A stretch of 64,000 nt of DNA from Streptomyces sp. SJL17-4 (GCF_036826855.1 NZ_CP104578.1:5615501-5679500), one strand, 5' to 3'; positions 17,444-24,907 are shown, numbered from the stretch's first letter. Numbers and translations: made by a program. The notes: generated from the letters alone by a model not told the origin.

Positions 17444-19366
17444 ATGCGACGAAGAGGCATGAGCCTGCTCGTGCTGTCGGGGTTGCTGTCCGCCCCGCTG
17501 ACGTTGCTCCCGCACCAGGCCGCCGCCGCCGACACGCTGGTGTCGGTGGGCAAGCCGGCCGCGGCGTCGTCGATCGAGGCGAGCGGCTTCGAGCCCGCTC
17601 GGGGTGTCGACGCGAACACCGGCACCCGGTGGGCGAGTGCCGAGGGCATCGACCCGCAGTGGATGCGGATCGATCTCGGCTCCAGCCACACGGTCTCCCG
17701 TGTGAAGCTCAACTGGGAGGCGGCGTACGCCAGGACGTACAAGATCCAGACGTCGATGGACGGTACGAACTGGACCGATGTCTACTCCACCAGCACGGGC
17801 GACGGCGCGATCGACGATCTCACCGTCTCCGGCACCGGTCGGTACGTCCGGATGCACGGGACCGCGCGCGGCACCACGTACGGCTACTCGCTCTGGGAGT
17901 TCGAGGTCTACGGCTCGCCTGCCTCCGGCGGGGACACCACCGCGCCCACCGCACCGGCGAGCCTGCGCTCGACCGGTTCGAACGCGACGAGCGCCTCGCT
18001 CGCCTGGAACGCCGCCACCGACAACGTCGGCGTCACCGGCTACAACGTCTACCGCGGCGGCACGCTCGTCGGCACCTCCACCGGCCTGTCGTACACCGAC
18101 ACCGGACTCACCGCCTCGACCTCGTACAGCTACACGGTGAAGGCGCGCGACGCCGCCGGGAACCTCTCGGCCGCGAGCAACACCCTGTCCGTCACCACCC
18201 CGGGCGCCGGAAGCGGCCCGGCCGTGCCGTTCGGCAGCCACTCCATCCCGTACGCCTCCGGGATGCTGAAGCCCTCCGGCAGCCAGGCGACGCTCGACCA
18301 GAAGGTCATCGACTACTACAACAACTGGAAGTCGGCCTTCGTCCGCCAGAACTGCGGCAACGGCTGGTACCAGGTCATCTCGCCGGACGCCGACCACCCC
18401 TACGTCGCCGAGGCGCAGGGGTACGGGATGGTCATCGCCGCGACCATGGCCGGCGCCGACCCGGACGCCAAGAAGATCTTCGACGGACTGGTGAAGTGGA
18501 AGATCGACCACCCGTCCGCGATCAACCCCGACCTGCTCGCCGCCGAGCAGGACGTCAACTGTCGCAGCGTGAACGGCGGCGACGGCGCCACCGACGGCGA
18601 CATGGACGTGGCCTACGGGCTGCTCCTCGCCGACAGGCAGTGGGGCAGCTCGGGCACCTACAACTACAAGGCGCTGGCGCTGAAGCACATCGCCGCCATC
18701 AAGAAGGACGAGCTCAACCCGTCCACGAACCTGCTGAAGCTCGGCGACTGGTCCAGCGCGGGCGACCAGTACTACTACATCACCCGCACGTCGGACTGGA
18801 TGGTCGACCACTTCCGGGCCTTCCGCAAGGCCACGGGTGACGCGGCCTGGGACACCATCCGCACCGCGCACCAGAACCAGATCACGAACCTCCAGAACAC
18901 GTACGCGCCGAACACGGGCCTCCTGCCCGACTTCGTCGTCGACACCAACAGCACGCCGAAGCCCGCCCCCGGTCAGGTCCTTGAGGACCCGAGCGACGGC
19001 AAGTACTGGTGGAACGCCTGCCGCACCCCGTGGCGCATCGCGGACGACGCCGTCACCAGCGGCGACGCGAAGTCCCTCGCGGCGGCGCGGAAGATGAACA
19101 GCTGGATCAAGGCCAAGACCGGCGGCGACCCGAACAAGATCGCCATCGGTTACGGGCTCGACGGCAGCCAGCTGTCCGCCGGCAGCGACCCGGCGTTCTT
19201 CGCCCCCTTCGCGCTGGCGGCGATGACCGACTCGGGCAGCCAGGCCTGGCTCGACGCCCTGTGGAACAAGATGCTGGCCACCCCGATCCAGACCGACAGC
19301 TACTTCGCCGCGAGCATCCAGCTCCAGGTCATGATCACGGCCACCGGCAACCACTGGGTCCCGTGA
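17444..19366 (+). CDS. Secreted GH8 endoglycanase (probable chitosanase) with CBM32 and FN3
   Basis: Exported 640-aa enzyme that cuts beta-1,4 glycans. Signal peptide 1-29 (ends AAAAD), CBM32 about 29-160, FN3 about 164-254, GH8 (alpha/alpha)6 barrel about 257-640. GH8 hallmarks: AEAQGYGMVIAA near 322, carrying the proton-donor Glu, and ATDGDMDVAYGLLLADRQW near 380, carrying the conserved Asp and close to the family signature. GH8 includes endoglucanases, lichenases, xylanases and chitosanases. The nearby nagB gene and the ROK operator shared with the csn operon favour chitosan, an inference. ATG 17444 has GGAGAG upstream and lies 60 bp after the beta-helix gene. Confidence 0.85.
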   Translation: MRRRGMSLLVLSGLLSAPLTLLPHQAAAADTLVSVGKPAAASSIEASGFEPARGVDANTGTRWASAEGIDPQWMRIDLGSSHTVSRVKLNWEAAYARTYKIQTSMDGTNWTDVYSTSTGDGAIDDLTVSGTGRYVRMHGTARGTTYGYSLWEFEVYGSPASGGDTTAPTAPASLRSTGSNATSASLAWNAATDNVGVTGYNVYRGGTLVGTSTGLSYTDTGLTASTSYSYTVKARDAAGNLSAASNTLSVTTPGAGSGPAVPFGSHSIPYASGMLKPSGSQATLDQKVIDYYNNWKSAFVRQNCGNGWYQVISPDADHPYVAEAQGYGMVIAATMAGADPDAKKIFDGLVKWKIDHPSAINPDLLAAEQDVNCRSVNGGDGATDGDMDVAYGLLLADRQWGSSGTYNYKALALKHIAAIKKDELNPSTNLLKLGDWSSAGDQYYYITRTSDWMVDHFRAFRKATGDAAWDTIRTAHQNQITNLQNTYAPNTGLLPDFVVDTNSTPKPAPGQVLEDPSDGKYWWNACRTPWRIADDAVTSGDAKSLAAARKMNSWIKAKTGGDPNKIAIGYGLDGSQLSAGSDPAFFAPFALAAMTDSGSQAWLDALWNKMLATPIQTDSYFAASIQLQVMITATGNHWVP

Positions 19367-19379
19367 CCAGCTCCTGAAC

Positions 19380-19422
19380 GGGCCCTGTCTCTCCGCGCTC
19401 CCCGGCCGGGGAGGCAGGGCCC
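19380..19422 (+). terminator. Hairpin terminator after the GH8 gene
   Basis: Outer stem GGGCCCTG (19380-19387) pairs with CAGGGCCC (19415-19422) and encloses a 16-bp perfect palindrome CTCCCCGGCCGGGGAG (19398-19413). It starts 14 bases after the GH8 stop. There is no U-run, as is common in Streptomyces terminators. It may cut transcription before the next gene at 19452. Confidence 0.7.
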
Positions 19423-19451
19423 TTCCCGTTCGGTACCGAGAAGGAGTCGAG

Positions 19452-21197
19452 ATGCGAAGAAGGAAAGTGGGCCTGCTCGTCCTGGCCGGGTGTCTGTCCG
19501 TTCCTCTGACCCTCCTGCCGCAGCAGGCGACCGCCGCCGACACGCTGGTGTCGGTGGGCAGACCCGCGACGGCCTCGTCGATCGAGGCGAGCGGCTTCGA
19601 GCCCGCTCGCGGTGTCGACGCGAACACCGGCACCCGGTGGGCGAGTGCCGAGGGCGTCGACCCGCAGTGGATGCGGATCGACCTCGGCTCCAGCCACACG
19701 GTGTCGAGGGTGAAGCTGAACTGGGAGGCCGCGTACGCCAGGACGTACAAGATCCAGACCTCCCATGACGGCACGACGTGGACCGATGTCCACTCCACCA
19801 GCACGGGCGACGGCGCCATCGACGATCTCACCGTCTCCGGCACCGGTCGGTACGTCCGGATGTACGGGACCGCGCGCGGCACCACGTACGGCTACTCGCT
19901 CTGGGAGTTCGAGGTCTACGGCGCGCCGTCCTCCGGCGGGGACACCACGGCACCGAGCGTGCCGGGCGGGCTGCGCTCGACCGGGACCAGCGCGAGCACG
20001 GTGTCGCTGGCCTGGAACGCGTCCACGGACAACGTGGGCGTGACGGGGTACGACGTCTACCGGAACGGCGCTCTCGTCGGTACGGCGACCTCGGCCTCGT
20101 ACACCGACTCCGGGCTCGCGGCCTCGACCTCGTACAGCTACACGGTGAAGGCCCGCGACGCCGCCGGGAACGTCTCGGGGGCGAGCACCGCGCTGAGCGT
20201 GACCACCCAGGCCGGCTCGGGCGGGCAGATCGTGGACGTCTCCACCGCCGCCCAGCTCCAGAACGCCCTCGCCCAGGCCCTGCCCGGGCAGACGATCCGG
20301 CTCGCGGCGGGCGAGTACCGGGGTTCCTTCGTGACCCAGAAGGCCGGGACGGCTTCCGCCCCGATCACCCTCACGGGCCCCGCGAACGCCGTCCTCGTCA
20401 ACGACGGCCCGTCGGGTACGGCCCCGTCCTGCCCGGCGCCGGGCGGCGGCTGGGACTCCGGCTACGGGCTGTGGCTGTACGGCGCCCCGTACTGGAAGCT
20501 CTCCGGCTTCACCGTCAAGGAGTCGAAGAAGGGCGTCGTCCTGGACAACGCGCACCACGTGACCATCGACGGCCTGTACGTCCACCACGTCGACGAGGAG
20601 GCGGTCCACTTCCGCCGGTCCTCGGCCGACGGGGTGATCCGGAACTCGACGCTCACCCACACCGGGCTCGTCCAGCCCGGCTACGGCGAGGCCGTCTACA
20701 TCGGCTCGGCAGGCTCCAACTGGGGCTGTCACGGCAACAGCGGCGGTGTGGACCGGTCGGACCGCGTCCAGGTGCTCGACAACAAGCTCGGGCCGAACGT
20801 CGCCGCCGAGCACATCGACATCAAGGAGGGCACCGCGAACGGTGTCGTCCGGGGCAACACCTTCGACGGGACCGGACTCAGCGGCCAGAACTCCGCCGAC
20901 TCCTGGGTCGACGTGAAGGGCATCGGCTACCTGATCGAGCACAACACCGGGACGTTCACCTCGCCCGGCACGTTCGCCAACGGCTACGAGACCCACAACC
21001 CGTCGACCTCACCGTCCTTCCAGAACGGCTGCGGCAACGTCTGGCGCGGAAACACCTCGCACCTCGGGGGCGTCGGCGCCTACGCCATCAAGATCACCTC
21101 GACCTCGGCCTGCTCCGGCAACCCGAACGTCGTCCACTCCTCCAACACCGTCACCGGCGCCACGACGGGGCTGACCAACATCCCCGTCACGCCATGA
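19452..21197 (+). CDS. Secreted CBM32-FN3-beta-helix protein (pectate-lyase-like)
   Basis: Exported 581-aa protein. Signal peptide 1-29; CBM32 about 29-160 and FN3 about 164-254, both nearly identical to those of the GH8 enzyme next door; then a right-handed beta-helix domain to the end. The catalytic part begins VDVSTAAQLQNALAQALPGQ, then TIRLAAGEYRG, and has rungs such as GVVLDNAHHVTIDGLYVHHV and the AEHIDIKEGT segment seen in PL9/DUF1565-type lyases. The substrate is unknown. ATG 19452 follows an AGAAGGAG site. It sits between a GH8 glycanase and nagB, so a role in breaking down an amino-sugar or uronate polymer is plausible. Confidence 0.78.
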   Translation: MRRRKVGLLVLAGCLSVPLTLLPQQATAADTLVSVGRPATASSIEASGFEPARGVDANTGTRWASAEGVDPQWMRIDLGSSHTVSRVKLNWEAAYARTYKIQTSHDGTTWTDVHSTSTGDGAIDDLTVSGTGRYVRMYGTARGTTYGYSLWEFEVYGAPSSGGDTTAPSVPGGLRSTGTSASTVSLAWNASTDNVGVTGYDVYRNGALVGTATSASYTDSGLAASTSYSYTVKARDAAGNVSGASTALSVTTQAGSGGQIVDVSTAAQLQNALAQALPGQTIRLAAGEYRGSFVTQKAGTASAPITLTGPANAVLVNDGPSGTAPSCPAPGGGWDSGYGLWLYGAPYWKLSGFTVKESKKGVVLDNAHHVTIDGLYVHHVDEEAVHFRRSSADGVIRNSTLTHTGLVQPGYGEAVYIGSAGSNWGCHGNSGGVDRSDRVQVLDNKLGPNVAAEHIDIKEGTANGVVRGNTFDGTGLSGQNSADSWVDVKGIGYLIEHNTGTFTSPGTFANGYETHNPSTSPSFQNGCGNVWRGNTSHLGGVGAYAIKITSTSACSGNPNVVHSSNTVTGATTGLTNIPVTP

Positions 21198-21272
21198 GGA
21201 CCAGCACGAACACCCGCCGCCGGAAGACCGTCCGGTCCTCCGGCGGCACCTCACGAGAACGGCAGGCACAGC

Positions 21273-22058
21273 GTGGAAGTTGTCATCGTCAAGGACGCCA
21301 GGGCGGGCGGCGAGCTCATCGCGGACGGCATCGCCGGCCTCCTGCGCCGCAAGCCCGACGCGCTGCTCGGCGTGGCCACCGGCTCGACTCCGCTGCCCGT
21401 CTACGAGGCCCTGACCGCCCAGGTCAAGGCCGGCTCCGTGGACGCCTCGCGGGCCCGGATCGCCCAGCTGGACGAGTACGTGGGACTGCCCGCCGGGCAC
21501 CCGGAGTCGTACCGCTCCACCGTCCTGCGCCAGGTCGTGGAGCCGCTAGGGCTCTCCGAGGACCACTTCATGGGCCCGGACGGCTCGGCCGAGGACGTCC
21601 TGGCGGCCTGCGAGGCGTACGACAAGGCGCTGGTCGACGCCGGCGGGGTGGACCTGCAGATCCTCGGCATCGGCACCGACGGACACATCGGCTTCAACGA
21701 GCCGTGCTCCTCGCTCGCCTCCCGCACCCGGATCAAGACGCTCACCGAGCAGACCCGCGTGGACAACGCCCGCTTCTTCGACAACGACATCGAGCAGGTC
21801 CCGCACCACGTCATCACCCAGGGCATCGGCACCATCCTGGAAGCCCGCCACCTGGTCCTGCTCGCCACCGGCGAGGGCAAGGCCGAGGCCGTGGCCCAGA
21901 CCGTCGAAGGCCCCGTGGCGGCGCTCGTACCGGCCTCCGCGCTCCAGCTGCACCCGCACGCCACGGTCGTGGTGGACGAGGCCGCCGCCTCCAAGCTGAA
22001 GCTCGCGGACTACTTCCGCCACACCTACGCGAACAAGCCCACCTGGCAGGGCATCTGA
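21273..22058 (+). CDS. nagB: Glucosamine-6-phosphate deaminase
   Basis: Converts glucosamine-6-phosphate to fructose-6-phosphate and ammonia, the entry of amino sugars to glycolysis. The 261-aa protein shows the whole family set: phosphate-binding GVATGSTPLPVYEAL, catalytic region AQLDEYVGLPAGHPESYR, GIGTDGHIGFNEPCSSLASR with the catalytic His, and VTQ-like ITQGIGTILEARHLVLLATG. GTG 21273 is the start; the region before it lacks a strong ribosome site. It follows three secreted glycan enzymes on the same strand, 75 bp after the last, and would handle the sugars released after import by a csn-type system. Confidence 0.95.
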   Translation: MEVVIVKDARAGGELIADGIAGLLRRKPDALLGVATGSTPLPVYEALTAQVKAGSVDASRARIAQLDEYVGLPAGHPESYRSTVLRQVVEPLGLSEDHFMGPDGSAEDVLAACEAYDKALVDAGGVDLQILGIGTDGHIGFNEPCSSLASRTRIKTLTEQTRVDNARFFDNDIEQVPHHVITQGIGTILEARHLVLLATGEGKAEAVAQTVEGPVAALVPASALQLHPHATVVVDEAAASKLKLADYFRHTYANKPTWQGI

Positions 22059-22059
22059 A

Positions 22060-22117
22060 GCGTCAGGCGGACGCGGCGGGCCCCCGGCGGTCGGCCGCGC
22101 GTCAGGCGGACGCGGCG
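22060..22117. repeat. 19-bp direct repeat after nagB
   Basis: The 19-bp sequence GCGTCAGGCGGACGCGGCG occurs at 22060-22078 and again at 22099-22117. On the minus strand each copy reads as the end of a frame (...AASA stop), suggesting duplicated or decayed gene ends in this junction. Confidence 0.7.
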
Positions 22118-22121
22118 CCCT

Positions 22122-22152
22122 GGACCTCACGGACCCACGTGCCGGTGAGGTC
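22122..22152. terminator. Stem-loop, possible nagB terminator
   Basis: GGACCTCAC at 22122-22130 pairs with GTGAGGTCC at 22144-22152 over a 13-base loop. It lies 64 bases after the nagB stop and could end transcription from either side. No U-run. Confidence 0.45.
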
Positions 22153-22208
22153 CTGGACCGTCCCTCGTCCGCACCGCCGCCGCCCACGCCAGGCGGGAGG
22201 CCACCGCG

Positions 22209-22835
22209 TCAGCGGTTCGTTGCCGGGAGATGCTCGGCGCTCTCATCGGCGAAGGCGCAGGCCCAGCTGATGCTCTCGCGATAGCTGTCTGGTGTGCCGT
22301 GGTGCTCCTTGCGGGGTGGCCCGTCGATCCACTGATGCCAAAGGCCGTCCGGGGCCAGGAACCGGGCCGCTTGATCGGCACGGAGCTTGGCATCGAGGTG
22401 GAGGAGCGCGCCCATGGCGGCCGGCTGGTCGTAGTAGAGGTCGGGGCGCCGCAGGTAGCGGTCGAGGTAGGCGGCCAAGAGGTCCGCGTCGGCAGGAGTG
22501 CCGAAGCCGGCCAGGGTCACGCAGTAGGCCGAGCCCGCGAAGCCGACCTCGCTGGCAAGCAGCAGTTCGCCGAGGCTTTCGCGGAATTCAGTTCTGCGGG
22601 CCACGGCGATGAGCCAGGCAGCGGTCCTGCGCTCGCGCCAGCCACCTTCGAGCAGGATGGCCAGCTCACCTGGAGTGATAGCCCCGGCGTCTTCGCCGAG
22701 TGCCCGTACGAACTCGGCGCGTTCAGGATCACTCATGCGCCGGATGTGGCCACCGAGTTTGAGATAGCGCCGGTCAGGTGCGGCGTAGCGGTGCACAAGA
22801 GCGAGCAGCTCAGGATCTTCGTTGGGGTAACGCAC
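22209..22835 (-). CDS. DUF6000 family protein
   Basis: Conserved Streptomyces protein of 208 aa with no known function. It has no signal or membrane segment. The family-like core is DPELLALVHRYAAPDRRYLK at the N-terminus, LLEGGWRERRTAAWLIAVAR in the middle, an AYCVTLAGFGTPADADLLAA helix pair and a DLYYDQPAAMGALLHLDAKL repeat-like segment, suggesting an alpha-helical HEAT-like repeat fold. Start GTG 22835 is preceded by GGGAGGAGG with good spacing, which decides it over longer frames. It stands alone in the junction next to the tRNA-linked element and is a typical accessory gene. Confidence 0.7.
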   Translation of the reverse strand: MRYPNEDPELLALVHRYAAPDRRYLKLGGHIRRMSDPERAEFVRALGEDAGAITPGELAILLEGGWRERRTAAWLIAVARRTEFRESLGELLLASEVGFAGSAYCVTLAGFGTPADADLLAAYLDRYLRRPDLYYDQPAAMGALLHLDAKLRADQAARFLAPDGLWHQWIDGPPRKEHHGTPDSYRESISWACAFADESAEHLPATNR

Positions 22836-23017
22836 AGCTGCATCCTCCTCCCGTCGGCCCTGGGCATGGAGCGGCCGACGGCGCCCGTCATGAGACGTAC
22901 CCCGCTCTTTGCAGGAGCTAGGCGGACGCGCCGTCGGCCATGTCCCCGAGCTTGTCAGCACCCGAGGTACCCGCACCCTACCCAGCCACCCCACCTCGTG
23001 ATCAAGGGAGTTTCGGC

Positions 23018-23110
23018 ATGGCCACCACGGTCTCGCTCGTCGCCCTGTCCGGGCTCGTCCTGTCCTTCCTCCTCCGCGCCGGAAACCTCGGCTACGGCTC
23101 CGCGCCGTGT
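23018..23110 (+). pseudogene. Truncated small membrane protein gene at the att junction
   Basis: ATG 23018, with AAGGGAG upstream, starts one hydrophobic helix (MATTVSLVALSGLVLSFLLR) followed by AGNLGYGSA, the form of small Actinobacterial membrane proteins of 60-80 aa. After about residue 30 the frame enters the tRNA terminator and tRNA 3' copy at 23131-23210 and reads through them without sense. The gene seems cut off by a rearrangement at this junction. Confidence 0.5.
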
Positions 23111-23130
23111 ACTGGAAATGGCCCTGACCA

Positions 23131-23159
23131 GCAAAAAGACCCTCCCGAAGGAGGGTCTT
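23131..23159 (-). terminator. Copy of tRNA-Arg terminator at the left junction
   Basis: Read on the minus strand: a 10-bp stem (23136-23145 with 23150-23159), a four-base loop, then a TTTTT run. It has the same layout as the terminator of the intact tRNA-Arg gene at 25925-25955, including the flanking GACCAGCAAAAA. Confidence 0.8.
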
Positions 23160-23166
23160 ACGCGGA

Positions 23167-23210
23167 GCGCCCCTGGCAGGACTCGAACCTGCGGCCAAGT
23201 GCTTGGAAGG
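23167..23210 (-). repeat. tRNA-Arg 3' half copy (attachment-site scar)
   Basis: Thirty bases at 23175-23204 are identical to 25970-25999 in the intact tRNA-Arg(UCU); after one mismatch five more match. The copy covers the T arm, variable loop and part of the anticodon arm but has no 5' half, so it is not a tRNA. It is on the same strand as the tRNA and lies on its 3' side, as expected of the distal att site of an element integrated into the tRNA 3' end. Confidence 0.8.
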
Positions 23211-23465
23211 GACTTGGCCGTACCGGCTGCCTCAAGCCGCTGACCTGGAGCTTCGTCATCCTTCGGAGCGCCGCCGCTGAACCCTTCTCGCGTATTCATC
23301 GGAGGGTGTCATTCCGGTAGTCGTCTGAGCATGTTCCACCTAGTTTCTGATTTATCGCGACTCAAGCTACTCAAAGCGTCTCAGTGCAGTTCAGAGGTGG
23401 TGGCTGTGAGGTGGGCCTCGTGACTCGTCGCGTCTCAGCTCGTGACTCGGACGGAGAACGCCGAA
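23205..23465. other. Non-coding stretch within the element's left end
   Basis: No convincing gene. It starts with a degenerate tRNA continuation (GAAGGGACTTGG), then AT-richer DNA than the flanks (around 23330-23380). The sequence just before 23466 holds the ribosome site (GGAGAA) of the next gene, so a promoter for it may lie here. Confidence 0.5.
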
Positions 23466-23734
23466 GTGAACAGCCCGGCGCGGGAGTGGCCTCTTCCGTC
23501 ACTCGCAGCGGCCAGCCAGAAGTCATGGCAGCGTCTTGAGGATCTGCTTGCTCACCAGGACCGGGTCGTGGGCTATCACAAGCCCGCGGCGAGACCGGCG
23601 AACCCGCCACCGTCCACGAGATGCCCGCGCCGAAGAAGAAGGCCGCGGCCAAGAAGGGCCCGGCGAAGAAGACGGCCGCCAAGAAGACCGCGGCGAAGAA
23701 GGCCACCCCATCGCGCCGCCGGAAGACCGCGTAG
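23466..23734 (+). pseudogene. Histone-H1-like tail protein gene, frameshifted
   Basis: Two overlapping frames look like one gene. GTG 23466, after GGAGAA, starts NSPAREWPLPSLAAASQKSW and RLEDLLAHQDRVVGYHKPA. The next frame (-1), open from 23540 to the TAG at 23732-23734, gives ARGETGEPATVHEMPAPKKK then a Lys-Ala-rich tail with AAKKTAAKKTAAKK repeats and SRRRKTA. Such AKK tails are seen in H1-like DNA-binding proteins. The shift must fall between 23540 and 23620. It is either a dead gene or a -1 recoding event; an ATG at 23621 could also give a 37-aa basic peptide alone. Confidence 0.5.
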
Positions 23735-23830
23735 CAGTTGGCGCTCTGCGCTTGCCGTCCAGCAGCAGCTACGGCGATTCCCGGACCTTTCTTGATCAAT
23801 ATTCTGTCGAAAACGGGATCATGCGGGCGC

Positions 23831-23913
23831 TCGACTAGACAGCCCCAGAATGGATGGCAATGGCGAGGAAGGGCGTTTCGCCCTCGCCATCCATTCTGAG
23901 GCCGTTTAGTCGA
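23831..23913. other. Long imperfect inverted repeat (hairpin)
   Basis: Left arm 23831-23857 and right arm 23887-23913 are complementary over 27 bases with three mismatches, from TCGACTA outside to CAGAATGGATGG inside. Between them GGCGAGG and CCTCGCC extend the pairing, leaving a small loop. This is far longer than a normal terminator. It may be an element end, a dual terminator or a small palindromic repeat. Confidence 0.7.
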
Positions 23914-23967
23914 TCATGGCCTTGACCTGCGAAGACGCGGATTTCTAGCCCCCGTCCAGCCCCCATC

Positions 23968-24255
23968 GTGGTCCTACCGGAACGACCGGCGGAGTACGAC
24001 ACAACGGGAGGCCTTCATGGGGGCGTCAAGGCGAAGATCACGGCTAAGAGCGAGCCGTCCTGGCGGGAAGTCGGCTGGGAGTGGCGCCGGCCTCGGGCGC
24101 TGGAAGTGACAGGCGCGGCCAGTACGCTCCCCGTCGCCGCGATGCTCGGCGGATACCTGCCCGAGGGGCCCATGATCCAGATGGCCGCGGTGGCCATCGC
24201 AGTGAACACCGTCATCGACCTCGCGACGAAGTGCGTGCGCCGCCCCGGCCGCTGA
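23968..24255 (+). CDS. Small hypothetical membrane protein
   Basis: I do not recognise this 95-aa protein. The N-terminal half is charged (VKAKITAKSEPSWREVGWEW); the C-terminal half holds one or two hydrophobic helices (ASTLPVAAMLGGYLP and MIQMAAVAIAVNTVIDLATK) and ends in RRPGR, the shape of a small holin- or plasmid-type membrane protein. GTG 23968 is the only start in frame but has no ribosome site. A GGGAGG site and ATG at 24016 serve another frame of 30 codons only, so the start, or a frameshift, is uncertain. A strong terminator follows at 24264. Confidence 0.4.
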   Translation: MVLPERPAEYDTTGGLHGGVKAKITAKSEPSWREVGWEWRRPRALEVTGAASTLPVAAMLGGYLPEGPMIQMAAVAIAVNTVIDLATKCVRRPGR

Positions 24256-24263
24256 TCACAGCA

Positions 24264-24289
24264 AGCCCGCCCCGAGACCGGGGCGGGCT
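24264..24289. terminator. Bidirectional hairpin terminator
   Basis: Ten-bp perfect stem AGCCCGCCCC / GGGGCGGGCT around a six-base loop. It begins nine bases after the stop at 24255 and lies seven bases before the stop (24297) of a short minus-strand frame, so it may serve both. Confidence 0.75.
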
Positions 24290-24296
24290 CCACCCA

Positions 24297-24422
24297 CTAC
24301 GCCGTCCCGCCGCCGGGCAGCTTCCGCGCCAGCGGCGGCTTCTCGACACCGAGGCTCCCCCACGGATTGCAGATCTCGCACAACGTCATGCCCGGGCCGA
24401 CCAGGGTCGCGTTGCCGGCCAT
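24297..24422 (-). CDS. Putative small CxxC protein
   Basis: A 41-aa frame from ATG 24422: MAGNATLVGPGMTLCEICNP then WGSLGVEKPPLARKLPGGGTA. The CEIC pair and the compact Gly/Pro content look like a real small protein, possibly metal-binding. The terminator right after its stop supports expression. Against it: no ribosome site at the ATG and short length; the frame also stays open upstream without homology. Unknown function. Confidence 0.35.
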   Translation of the reverse strand: MAGNATLVGPGMTLCEICNPWGSLGVEKPPLARKLPGGGTA

Positions 24423-24543
24423 GGCAATGCGTGGGCTACGCAGGTGGTAGCCACCGCGATCTCGTGAACTTCTCCGTTTGGCTGGAAATACCTCTGTGGC
24501 AGAGGGTGCGGACAGAGCACCTGCGACACGAAGGAGAAAGCTG
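24423..24543. promoter_or_regulatory. Leader with ribosome site for the orphan gene at 24544
   Basis: About 120 bases with lower GC than core DNA. GAAGGAG at 24530-24536, eight bases before ATG 24544, is the strongest ribosome site in the element. A promoter for the orphan gene probably lies here; I could not pick a clear -10/-35 pair. Confidence 0.4.
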
Positions 24544-24891
24544 ATGCCACCACCACAGCCGTACATTGCGGGCGCGTGGTTCATGCGCGAGACAACCTGG
24601 TACGACGTCTTCAAACTGGAGATCCCGAATGCTCCGGATGGGAACGGGAATTTCACGGGGACCGCAGTACTGAAGGTCTTCGGGACCATCCACAATCTCG
24701 GGGTGGCCGGCACGGTCAGCGGCGGCAACGTCGACTTCAAGATCGACTGGGGTACCCAAGGCGATCCGAACGCCGACCGGAAGTACGTTGGATACTTCGG
24801 CCCGAGCGGCTCTTGGGCTGGTAACTCATTCGCGTGGAGCTCGGAGCTCCATGGCGGCCCCCCGGGCCAATGGAACATCTGGCACCAGTGA
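24544..24891 (+). CDS. Orphan beta-rich protein, unknown function
   Basis: I do not recognise this 115-aa protein. It has a perfect-looking start (GAAGGAG before ATG 24544) and its own terminator. There is no signal peptide. The sequence alternates hydrophobic and polar residues in short strands (YDVFKLEIPN, NFTGTAVLKVFGTI, GTVSGGNVDFKIDWG, RKYVGYFG, NSFAWSSELHG) and is rich in Gly, Trp and Phe, suggesting a small all-beta barrel, somewhat like calycin/avidin-type folds. That resemblance is impressionistic. Codon usage is less GC3-biased than core genes, in line with acquired DNA. Confidence 0.65.
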   Translation: MPPPQPYIAGAWFMRETTWYDVFKLEIPNAPDGNGNFTGTAVLKVFGTIHNLGVAGTVSGGNVDFKIDWGTQGDPNADRKYVGYFGPSGSWAGNSFAWSSELHGGPPGQWNIWHQ

Positions 24892-24907
24892 GCATGCTGG
24901 CGGCGGT

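Noticed and set aside
15485..19885. A 1,466-codon open frame on the minus strand
   Set aside because: It is the antisense of three well-supported secreted enzyme genes. Its product is Arg/Val/Gly-rich without domains, an effect of GC bias.
23161..23230. A second tRNA gene
   Set aside because: Only the 3' half matches tRNA-Arg; no D arm or 5' acceptor strand follows, so no cloverleaf forms.
24016..24108. A 30-codon gene with a GGGAGG site
   Set aside because: Product is Arg/Ser/Gly-rich with no pattern, and a longer, membrane-like frame overlaps it. Kept only as a note on the start of the 23968 gene.
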